DNA of 64,000 bases from Kudoa neothunni (Eukaryota > Cnidaria), in the NCBI GenBank assembly GCA_964304625.1, contig OZ199839.1, positions 8,494,001 through 8,558,000 on the forward strand. Direction: 5' to 3'. The position numbers were made by a program, and so were the translations under genes. Below the pieces are notes generated by a model. The model ran no database searches, had not been told where the DNA came from, and saw only the letters and a list, made by a program, of their open reading frames with translations. Position 1 is the stretch's first letter. Every line of letters begins with the position of its first letter. This document shows positions 40,179 to 51,675 of the stretch, in pieces.

Positions 40179-41774
40179 CATATTCAAGTTATATTTACGT
40201 CAATTTTTGTTCATTAGGGGACATTATATCTACAATTTAATTAGTTTTTCTATTTACATTTTCTCTTTTAAAATTATTAACGAAAAAATAATATTAAAAT
40301 ATTTCTTTGAATCAAACAAATAATTAAAAAAACAATTATTACAATATTTATCTATATAATAGAGTAAATAATGTATAAAAAAATATTTTTTTATGAAAAA
40401 TAATATTTCCAGTTTTGACAAATTTATATACACCAATTGCATCAAATAAGTATTTTGTATTGTTATTTATTCAAAATGAGTCCATTAAATTCGTCGAATA
40501 TTATCAAAATCAAAAAATTTAATTATTATAAAATTTAAAATATATTTAATAATTCGAAATATGTTTTATTTTGTTAAATTCCGAATTATTACATTTAAAA
40601 AAATAATCCGAAATTAATTAAGAAATCTCGCTTTCGAAATATCATTGGGGATGGAAAAAGCATGCGTAAAATTAGCTATTGAATATTGTGCGCGGACTGT
40701 ACCTTTCTTAAAGTCTTAATTGTAAGGAAAATAATATTCTTTATCTTATTAGGTTATTCTTGTCGAAATTAATTATCTCCCCAAAGATGCCGGGCATTCC
40801 AGGATATTTAAAACATTTGTTTTAACTAAACAGTTCCTCAAAAATGATAATATTTTTATCAAATAATGAGTTTCACTCTGTTTAAGGATGGATTAATATA
40901 TATTTTTGTGTTTCAAATGTTTGTTTAGAGTAAATTTACCCATATCAGGGTAGGAGAAATTATTCCTGGATATTTAAATCTTTAATTTACTTATTAAAGA
41001 CTTTTAACTCCTATTAATTTAAAAAATATTGTCACTAATAAGCTCTCTAATAATTTAATTAAAGGTATAAATATAGTTTATATTTTTTTACCATTACCCC
41101 TCCATCCCCCTATAGCAATAATTTCTAATCCTGGGAGCATAACTGTTTTTTGCACAAATATGCTTTAAAAGTTATATCCACCTGTTGATACATGAATAAG
41201 TAGAGTTTTTCCCCAATTTGTATTACTTTAAGCAGTCAAGTTGGAGTTAGGCGGGATGCGAAATTTAATAACTCCCCCTTGCGCTTTGTTTTATCTCTGT
41301 TTATTTAAAAATTTTTAAAAATACAAAAAAGAAGAAAACAGAATGCGGGGAGTCATCAAATTATTATGATTCCTAATTTTTTTTATTAATTCTCGAATAA
41401 AATGCCGTCAGCATACATTATGTCTGCGTCTATTTTTCAAAAAATAATGACATATTATTTTATTGCCAGTCCTTAAAATTCCAAGTTGTTAATTTTTCTT
41501 GAAAACAGTTTTAATCATTCTTAATTTAAATTTATACCAGTCAACCTTTTATGTAAGCTTTAAACGTCTTATTAGATGTTATCCTCTCAATAATGTTTTG
41601 TCTATTAACTATAAACCGCATAAAAGTACATTACAGTCTAATCAAAACTTATTTATATCGTTATTATTTAGGCAGATTATTTGCGTAAGAAAAATATAAT
41701 CATTCTTTGATTAACAAATTATTATAGTCTAGTTTTTACAGTTAAAATAATAAAACCGGCCTTACGACACATTG

Positions 41775-43260
41775 ATAATGGTAAAGTATGTGACTCCTGC
41801 AAAACACCATATTTCATGCGCTTTTACTTTTTTTACGATTATCAATAATAAATCAAAACAATATTGAGTGCAAATAAATTACTTCTAAATTTTTGTTTAA
41901 TTCCTATTTGACTACAGTCGGATTCACGTGTAATCCACATCGTTTGTCAATAAACACCAAAAAATTATTGATTATTTTCCTATTTCGCAAATTATTCAAA
42001 ATTTAAATTTTATTTTATTTTTAATAAAAATGATAAAAAAATGTTCTTTGTTTATTTACCGCGTGAAAATCGCGGTAATGCAGCTTTTAAGTTCCAGAGG
42101 CGATGATGACTTTTCTGTTTAATTAATGATCATGATAAGTTATTTTACAAATTAGTAACAAAGGGTTATCTTAATTCTTCTATAAAAAGATGCTTTAATT
42201 CTTGGAATTTTGAAACATTTACTTTAAAAAAGAGAAAATTACTTATCTTCTACGGAATGAAGATTTAAGGTAATTAGGGTGTAAAACAAGTTTTTCCCCT
42301 TGAAAAGGTACTTTTTCTCTAGTATAGCTTCCGTTATTTCAACAAACAAATGAACGATAAAAAATATATATTCATTTAGAAAATGCTATATCCCAAATTT
42401 TTAAGAAAATTGGGAACGAGTAAATCTTTATAAAACTAGCCACAATCTAATACATTGTATAACACTTCAGCTGCGCGTTATCAGCATGGTAGTTGTTGCA
42501 AAGAATGATTTCGGTGTAAAATACGGATTAAAATTATAAATTATTTCATTTCAATTCTTGATTATATTCTATAACAATAATAAAAAATTATTTTATTAAA
42601 TTTGTAACGTTTACTATTTTTACACTTAAGGTCATATTTAAAAAAAATAAAAAATTTATTATTTGTAAAATTTTTTCAATTTAATATCATAAGATAAAAT
42701 AATACGTACTGAAATATTTTTAATTAATGTCTTTTTCGATTTTATAACCAAAAATATCAATTTACGATTAATATTATTATTGTTAGTTTCAATTTCGCAA
42801 ATAATTGGTGCATAAAAATTACTTCACTAATAATAATGTACTAATAAAAATTTATAAACTAAAATAAACAATTATAGATGTTACTAAATGGTTTAGAAAT
42901 TAATTTTGCATTTAGAAATAAAGATAGATGACGCATTACTTTTAATATTAGACAAGTTTATTTAGAAGACTTACTACGCTAAATTTGGTATTTTAATATT
43001 AAGAAAATTAAAATATTGATAATTATACACTAATAAGAATATACTAAGAAAATAATGAGCTATTTTTTGGTGTTTATTGAAAAACGATGTGGATTACACA
43101 TGTATCCGACTGTAACCGAATAGGAATAAGGCAAAAATTTAGAAGTAATTTATTTTAGCTCATTACTTTCACTCAGTATTCTTTTTATTTATTAATGATT
43201 ATCGTGATAAAAAAACTCACACAAGATGTTGTTTTTATGGAGTCACTACTTGACCATTAC
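41775..43260. mobile_element. Inverted-repeat (foldback-type) element
   Basis: Two arms of about 190-200 bp in opposite orientation lie at 41775-41966 and 43061-43260 with about 1.1 kb between them. Matching blocks include AAATTACTTCTAAATTTTTG, GTAATCCACATCGTTT, CAATAAACACCAAAAAAT and GTGACTCC, with overall similarity I judge near 75-80 percent. The centre is AT-rich with no ORF. It is probably a non-autonomous DNA transposon with long terminal inverted repeats; I could not define a target duplication or the superfamily. Confidence 0.7.
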
Positions 43261-44383
43261 CCGATATATTTGATTTGAAGCTTTATTAAAAAATTGAAAC
43301 AATTTTAATATAATAAGAAATAAATAACATATTGTTGATTTTATGAGTAATATTTTTTAATATTTTTAAAAGCAAATATCACATTTTAAGTTCTTATTAT
43401 AATAGAAATCTATTTAAATACACTTCTGGTTGACTGAAGGTAATTGTATATTGGTTAATGGTTTTGATTGATTTTTCAATTCAGAATTTTCACAATTTTA
43501 CAAAAATTGGTAGTTTTTGCTGTTATTTAATAAAAAATCCTTGAGATATAAAATTTTTTTTTAATTGGCAGTTAATAGTTAAAAAAAATAATATAAATTA
43601 AATTTATTAACTAACATTCGTAATTTAATAAATGAACAATAATAATTATTGATTGTCATTTTATTATTTTGATGCCTGTTTAATAAAGTTTTAATAATTT
43701 GAATTATTGCTTAAACTAAAAATAAATGTTTAATCCGAAAAGCCAAAATACAATGGGATTTTTCTGTTTGATTTCACATATCGCTTCGCTTGAACTCTGG
43801 GATTTGTCTAGTGATCAGGGAATTGTGTTAGATGCGCGTAAATATATTTATTATCATCAATGGGCAAGAGTTATTTGCTTTGTGGTTTTGACTTCATTTA
43901 AATATAAAAGAATATTTGCAAAAAGGCGTAAAAAGTTTGAATAATTAAAAAAATTTTTTAATTACATAGATCAATATTTAAAAAATATATAAAAAGATCG
44001 CTTATAAATAATTTATAGTATTAATTTGATAAAAAATAACACAAAGATATTTTATAAATGTAATTAAAAAAAATATAGATACATTTTTGAAAATTAAAAC
44101 ATTTGAAAATTGTTCATACATTCTCCTGAGTTGTATAATTCCCCCTTGTCCAAGTTCATATATTCCTAAAAATGACAAACGTAATAATTAGATATTAATT
44201 TGTTTTTTACAATGAGAATTTGGTTAAACTTAATATTAAATTAACTAATACACAAAAATTATTAAACTAGATAAAATTTATAAATAAAAAATTAAATAAA
44301 ATGCGCGTGATCAACTCCCAATCGTATATAGTAATTCTTATGTTGCCGATCAAAAACACACGTTAAAATCGTATTACGTCAAA

Positions 44384-47300
44384 ATGTTATACATATTGTT
44401 GTTTTTAATCTTTATATTGGAAAAACAAGCAGATACTGTGAGAGACATAGCGTATGGTGACAAAACATCATTCCAATTGAAAATCGGAGAAAAATTTGCT
44501 TCCGTAAAATATGGTCCACCCTTATTTGGATTTGACCTAGCATCAAAAACCGATGGAACGTAATTCAATAGATTCGTTGGTCATTCAATTTTAATGTATT
44601 GAAATAGATTAATTATATCAGCCCCATTAGCTAAGACAGAGAAGAGCGAAATTTATCCAGTCGGGAGGGTTTTTTGAATGTGAATTTCCCGCCAATATCG
44701 GAGAAATAAATCTATGCAGCAAAAAAATTGAAAACTTGGAAGGTAAAAAATGCACATTCCGATTGTCCATCATCTATCATTATTATTTAGAAAGATACAC
44801 CAACAAGACTGAGGGAGCACTATTGCTCGGTTATACTGTTACCAAGATTGCGTCCGATTTATTTTATGTAAAAGGATAATTGTATTGAATTTCATTCGGT
44901 TAAAATAAATAGATATGTACTCCAAACAGTGTGTTTTCATTTGTTCCTCCTATCGCAGTGAGACAATGTTATGTATACGATTCCACGAATCAGAAAATTT
45001 CATTGGGTGTCATGTCAAGTATAATTGATTGTGGCTAACTCTAATAGACGTTAAAATAATAGATTATGGGGACACACTTGGATCGATTTCCTATTCCCCT
45101 GGAGATGATGGTTGTGTTATAGTTGGAAGTGAGTTCACCAATATATTGTAAATATTTTCTAATCCAATATATACTTTGACTATTTGATATATGAATTAGT
45201 ACAAACTATATTCGACATATATGTTACCGAAAAAACCAAACTGATTACTATATTGTGGACACACAAAGAAAAATAGATATTTTATCCTATAGTAATTACT
45301 TTGATAAATAGAAAATTAATTCACTACTTTTTATTAGCATGGACAGATATTTCTTATTTCAAGCTGAAAGGATACAGTAATTTCTAGTTCAAATAAAAAC
45401 TATTAGTTATCATTATACATAGCAATATACCAAGTAGCAATACCATTTTCGAATGAAACCCAAAATGCTGTATTCAATTATATGGCTATTTAAACCTATT
45501 GATTATTCGAATTTTGAATAGGTGGCTTTGATCTACTATAACGACGAAGGAGCTTTAATTAATAGAACCCGCAGAAAACTTTTGTCAGATGATAAAGGAT
45601 CGGTTACATAAAATTATTAAACGAATATTTTTCTATAATACTGATTTAGAGAAATTCTCACACAGCCAGCACAATAATTACAGTTAAAAGAGGAAATAAG
45701 TAAAATTTAATTCTTGAAAGAAAACTAAAGAAACATGGTTTACTATAGTGAGTATATATTTATATATTCGGCCCCATTTGCGGGCCACTCAAAGGGTCTT
45801 GTCGCAAGCACAAATGATTTGAGCCAAGAAGAAATTCCCACTACTATAGTAGAGGGAGAAAAGAGAGGGGATGTTTTTGGATATTCGATGTGTTTGGTCG
45901 GTAATATAGATGGCCAGTTTGATCAAGGTGATTGTCACTATAATTATCTATAATTCAATCAACGTCCATTAGATTTGGCTGTATTGGCCCCCTACGCTGG
46001 AGACGATGGCACTGGTGTTTTATATATAATTCCTATTTTGGCTGATCTGATAGGATCGGATTATTATTCAGTATATTTTAAATGTACAATTGTTGTATAT
46101 GATCTTAAACTCATCATTGATAATAAAAATAATAAATTTATATTGTACCAATCAAAAGTCATTTAGAAGTCTATTTTGAGTCAATATTATCCGGATTTAA
46201 ACAAAGATATCATTGCTTTCAACATATATGGCGGCTATGATATAAATAAGGATGGCATAAATGGTCATTCTTACAGTTTATTATTTATTTTTATATATTT
46301 ACAAATTTAGATATGTTAACATCAATATCCACCAATAAAGGAGATATACGTGGGCTTATGTATTTAAATTTTCAATAATTACTCTGTATAATTCTTAAAT
46401 CTAGTTTAAAAATTCCAATGGCTATTTCCATTGAAAAAACTAATCACACTTTATATTATGGATTTCCGGGAACTGGATGTTTGGTGGATTTTTTTGGATA
46501 TTTCTGGTATTTTATTTTTAAATAATCATATATTGTACATATAAAATATGGTTAATTATACTATCTAAACTAAATCAGATATAAAAATTGTGTGAATTTA
46601 GTAATAATTACAAATTGATGATATACCTTTCATTCATCGAGAAAAATATATATGATATCAATCTGCTTTCGGCTCAAAGTATGTTTATTTCAACTTATTC
46701 ATAAATATAATATTAAAACATTAGAATTTTTCATAACTATTGAATTAAAGCCACCTGTGAAATTTAACGAATATTATAAATTACTATATAAGAATGAACT
46801 AATTTCAAAATACCACATTGAAGTTGAATTTAAAAAATTCCCATCCACAAAAGAATTGTCGACATCTATAGACCTATCCATATATTCCAACCAATACATG
46901 AAATATCATGACATTGACCAACTTAAGGTTCATATATCTATGAAGAACAAAACTTCAAATGAATATGAAATTGGAAAATATTTAATTTATGCAGATCCTT
47001 TCCACCAAGTGATATCTTTAAAATCTAGATTATGTTCCCACCCCATAAAAGAATGTGAGGCAAATATTAAACTGGTAACATCGGCCTATGAAATAGAAAA
47101 GTAAATTATTTATATGTTTAATTTATAAAAATCAAATTATAAAATATAAATATAGCGCTAATGATACTTTGGTGGCGGGTAAAACAAACGTTATTGCCCT
47201 TCAATTTAATCTAATAAACACTGGGAAACCTACTTATGGTGTGGGACTTGGTTTAAATATATCAAAAAATGTCACTCTTCTCTCATGTATCTCAACAGAA

Positions 47301-48572
47301 TTCAGCGTAAACTTTTCGTCTAGCTGTAATTAATATAAATAAATTAGGTTTCACTGGATCGAACACTGATACACGGTGATAGATTAGAAAAACGGGTTTT
47401 CGCATTGGGAAATTTTACCCTTATTGTAATATAACAATTTATCAGTTGACTTCTAATATGACAACGATATAGATGGAATTAATTTGCTATTTGCGAATTC
47501 AAGAAGGAACCAATCCCGAAATCATCACATACTCAATGTTATCCCCTTTTTTGATATAACATAATTATTTTTAACGTTAGATATGATTCGTTCCTTTTTG
47601 ATAAGGAAATTGCCGTTGTAAAGGATGAATCTGTTTATTTACAATGGACTTGTAGAACAACATATAGCATAGAATCGTAATATTTATTCTCTCCAAATAT
47701 AAACTCAATCAAAATTTTCATATATTCTATATTTATTTAATTATTCATTTATTCATGAACAACTAGGGAAATCACCCCAGATGTAATTCATGTTGTTGGG
47801 AGTCAAGCATCAAATATTATTATACGTCATCGAATAATAGTAAAAGATAATTTGATTATATTAATAAAATCAAATTTATAATAGGTCAATAATTTTGGTC
47901 CAGCTGTCTTAAAAAATGCTACAGTGGACTACGTTAAGAAGAGTTACGATATTCATAAAAAATTTATCGAATTTATTTCTATTAGTGTATCCAGTACTGT
48001 TAAGTTCAGTATAATCTAACTATATTATGTGTAGTGTAAAGATGTCCAATACCGTAAAGACTCAATTATAATTCCTGATTGCAAAGACAAAAATTGTATG
48101 AAAGAAGCAGAAATTATTGAGTGTGTGAACTTGACCATCCCTAAATTCAACAATGTTGAAATTGTCGTCCTTTTCAATATTCTAAACACATCCATATCGT
48201 TCTTTGTAAGAATACTTTAATTTTCTTTTCTCCTAGTCACTCACTATAGGAATCTTCATCTAATGATGTTAACGTTGAAACAGAAATTCTACTGGCTGGG
48301 GATAATTGTGAAGTGAATGGGCAACCTGGATATGTATCATTTGCTTGATTAATTTGTTAACTCAATCAAATTTAAGGAAATGCTTGTACTTGGAGGATCA
48401 CTAAAAGAAAAGCTAAAACTATGGATACTTATAGTTGCCATACTATGCGCGCTTTTTGTTGTTCTCATCATTATATTAATTCTTCATTTTGTAAAGACAA
48501 ATTTGTGATGGGTGAAATTAGTTTATTTTCATTTAGTGTGGAGTATTCAAGAAAAAAGATTATTCTAATTGA
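44384..48572 (+). CDS. Integrin alpha-like gene 5, one apparent frameshift
   Basis: Fifth array member. Signal peptide MLYILLFLIFILEKQAD, then KYGPPLFGFDLA. Landmarks: RNSHTAS near 45651, EKRGDVFGYS near 45858-45890, DLAVLAPYAGDDGTG near 45974, DINKDGING near 46240-46265, thigh exon 46735-47103 ending CSHPIKEC, calf exon near 48033-48207, juxtamembrane GSLKEKLKLW and TM helix 48389-48497, tail exon 48537-48572 encoding CGVFKKKDYSN. In the second exon the motif GRVF is followed by one surplus T in a T6 run (44670-44675), putting the next residues ECEFP out of frame. All other exons seen are open, so this is either a young inactivating change or a homopolymer sequencing error. Same receptor family as genes 1-4. 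Confidence 0.78.
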
Positions 48573-49849
48573 ATTCGAATAAAAGATTATTTTAATCAAG
48601 AATATAAAAACAATTCATTTTCAATAATAAAAAATAATTATTAAGTCAGTATATTTTTTGGCGTATTGTTACAATTATGCTAAAATTGCATTTAAACTAA
48701 CGTAGAGTTTTTTATATTAACACCTTAATAACAAATATTTTTATTAAATATTTACGTCTTTTAATATATATGAATATATTGAGAAAAATAATAATTAAAC
48801 GCGTACAAAAATTCAGGACGGAATTATAATCTATTTTTGTGTTGCGCGAGCGTAGTGTTATCATTCATTATTATTAAAGATTATAAAATAGATTACTAAA
48901 AATTACCAATTATTAACAAATTTAAAGTATCCTATTTTTAAATAATAAATCTCATTCAGTATCGTTTATTATAAGATATGTTCCATATAAAAACAAAATT
49001 GATTTGTTATAAAATTGTGAGTTTATTTATATTTTACCAAAAATATGAAATCAACGAATGATAACACATTTAAATGGTTATTATATTCGACATTTAAATT
49101 TATTTTAAAGATACGATAACGGCGATTATCGGACCTTTTCATGACGTAGTCTGGATTTTGTTATCACGAAAAACAGGATCGGGAGAGCAATGCAAGGTTA
49201 CTCAAAATAAATTATTTATGAATCTTAAAATGATTAAAATCAATATGTACTGAAAACATTTTTTTTAAAGATACCTGAATGATATTTTTTGCTCAAAAAG
49301 ATAATGAATAACTTCAAATATATTGGACAATTATTTGATAATCAATTTTTATAACTAAGAAAAAAAATAAATCTATTCATTATGATTTCAAAACAATACT
49401 GTAGAAAATTAATATATGGTAGATAATACATTTGTAACTTTTATCACTAAAACGATTATAGGAAGCGCCATCAGTTTAGTTTAAAATTCGTCAGAGCTAA
49501 ATTCAATCTTATCGCATTATATGAATACGATAGAAAATATTATCTAAATACATTAAAATACAGGATTTATCAGAATAATTTATCTTCTAACTATATAAGA
49601 ATTAATCAAAAATAAAAATATATTTTTTATGAATTAATAAATAAATAAATTATGAGTCTGAGGAAATAATGGTTTTTTAAAACAAACCAATAAAATATAG
49701 TATTCAACAATAAGATTAATATTTTCACTAAATTTTAAAATTTTACTTAAAGATATCTTTTAAAAAGGCGATAAATTATAAAAAGGATAATATAATATTT
49801 ATAACTCGCCTATCAGAGAATTGCGAAAACCTCTGATTGTAGTCATAAA
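48573..49849. other. Spacer between integrin gene 5 and the GPCR gene
   Basis: AT-rich, no coding signal. AATAAA at 48578-48583, six nucleotides after the integrin 5 stop codon, could be a polyadenylation signal, though this hexamer is frequent by chance here. The right end should contain the GPCR promoter. Confidence 0.4.
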
Positions 49850-50929
49850 ATGGATAATGCTAGGACAACTTCAAATAATATAGGTAGAGATCCAGGTACA
49901 ATTGGTCTATTTTGTATGTTGTCTATTTTTTGCTTCCTCAATCTCCTACTGTGTACCATATTGATTGTTGGATTGGTGAAAGGAAATTTGATCTCGAATC
50001 CAATCCAAAAATGCAACTTGGGTGTTTATATAATGATATATGTTGTCGTGGCTATAATACCAATCGATATTTATGGTCAATTTTTCAACCCTTCATATGG
50101 GAGTATCCATGTATGTAGGTTATCTACCTACCTTAACAACCTGTATCTCTACGGCAACACTGCTCTCTTAAATATGGTTTCAGTTTTTCGTTATTATGCT
50201 GTTTGCAGACCAACTCAATATTTGCATATATGCCAACACTCAAAATGGATTTTAGTTATAGTGATAATACTGATTAATTTGTTGACTATCCCACATATGT
50301 GGCTCTACAGTATAATTCAGGATGGGCAAATAAAGGTAAAAATCTTATTATTTATTTGATTTATTTAAAACAATATAGATATATCTTTATTTATATATAT
50401 ATTAGGTTTGCGATGTAGTCCCATCAAAAGAAAGAATAAAAAGAGTAATATACACCATTCAAATATTAATGGTGTATCTATGGACCACTGTGACAATAAT
50501 TACCACTCAATGTAAAATCTACAGAGAGTATAGTCTAATGGAACGAATGAATAACAGTAATGATACGGAACGTTCCCTCTCCCAACAGAATACACCTGTA
50601 TAGTTTTGATTATTGATTACAAATAATAATATAGTTATAATTTGAAGAATGACTCACTCAATCAAGATAGTGGCAGTGGAAATAAATTGTCATACTTCAA
50701 CAAAGTATTCTTATATTTGGCTTTAAATGCAGTCATCTTCCTTGTTGTGTATTCACCTTATTCGATGGTGAAATTATTGATTATTCACTCGTTCAATCTG
50801 AACCCAAATATATACAAATATTGCGCTGTTTGCGTGATGTGTTACCCACTGTTATATTCAATAATGAACCTTGTGTTTGACTGTTCGTTACGAAATTCCC
50901 TAAAAACAATATTTCATATTCGAAGATAA
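49850..50929 (+). CDS. Rhodopsin-type (class A) GPCR, orphan
   Basis: Three exons, 49850-50335, 50406-50597 and 50648-50929, give 960 nt and 319 residues with seven hydrophobic segments. TM1 is around FLNLLLCTILIVGL, TM2 around VYIMIYVVVAIIPI, TM3 follows VCRLSTYLNNLYLYGNTALL, TM4 is WILVIVIILINLL, TM5 VIYTIQILMVYLW, TM6 YLALNAVIFLVVYSPY and TM7 CVMCYPLLYSIMNLVF. The DRY position reads FRY within VFRYYAVCRP, and the NPxxY position reads YPLLY, so both activation motifs are altered while their surroundings are conserved. The extracellular Cys before TM3 is present. The exon 3 acceptor (AAG at 50645-50647) is weak but keeps the frame. Ligand and coupling cannot be told from sequence; it most resembles small peptide or amine-type receptors in general form only. 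Confidence 0.8.
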
Positions 50930-51210
50930 GCTGACACTATTCCACAAACAGATAATTTAAAAAGTTAAAAAAAATTTTGAATTGAATATTTTATTTTTAT
51001 GAAATCTATCATTTCTCTTTACGTGTATAAAAAAAGATTAATATAATTTTTTATTTTTCGGTTGTAATTTAAATATAATTAAAATAATTAATAAATAATG
51101 TTATATTTTTTACTAAAATATATTAATTATTCATATTCAATTAATTAAATTCTTATGTATTTAATTAACCACATAATAAAGCATAAAAGAGAAATATTCT
51201 ATAACTAATA
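50930..51210. other. Spacer
   Basis: AT-rich 3' flank of the GPCR gene up to the TA site of the following transposon; nothing further is seen. Confidence 0.4.
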
Positions 51211-51675
51211 CGGTCGAGCCCGGTTTATCCGAAAATGTTGGGACCTGGCATTTTCCTCTCAGAAACTGAAATTTCGGCTAAACAAAGTTCGGTGTGTGCG
51301 CATGTGCGAAGAGAAAAAAATTGGGGGTTGGTTACATATTTTATTTTTATTGTTCAATATTCGTTTTATATTTTGAAAGAAATTATACTAGGGAATAAAA
51401 TGTGAAAACATTATTTTAAGGTACATCACTTCTAGATCCAACGTAGTCAGCGCACGCATGCTGCAGATATGTACGACCTCGGCACCGTTGCGCCATATTA
51501 GAAAGATATATTCTAGATTTTAAAGAGGGGACTATTATTATTATTAATTTTTTATAATTTCATCCCTATTTGGATATTTGAGCTGTATTAATAATAATGG
51601 TAACAATAATTAAAGGAACAATGAGAAACATTTTCTCAGAGTTCTCCATAACGGTATTTTGAATTTCTTTTTTAA

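Larger units (their letters stand above)
40122..44383. other. Spacer between integrin genes 4 and 5
   Basis: AT-rich; contains the inverted-repeat element at 41775-43260, a short ATTG/ATTA tandem run at 40148-40178, and a 72-codon plus-strand ORF at 43726-43944 that has fairly coding-like composition but no recognisable similarity. No other feature can be supported. Confidence 0.4.

Noticed and set aside
24045-40705. TACAGTCC ends at 24045 and near 40695 as two ends of one element
   Set aside because: They are 16 kb apart across two intact genes; more likely unrelated solo ends or chance.
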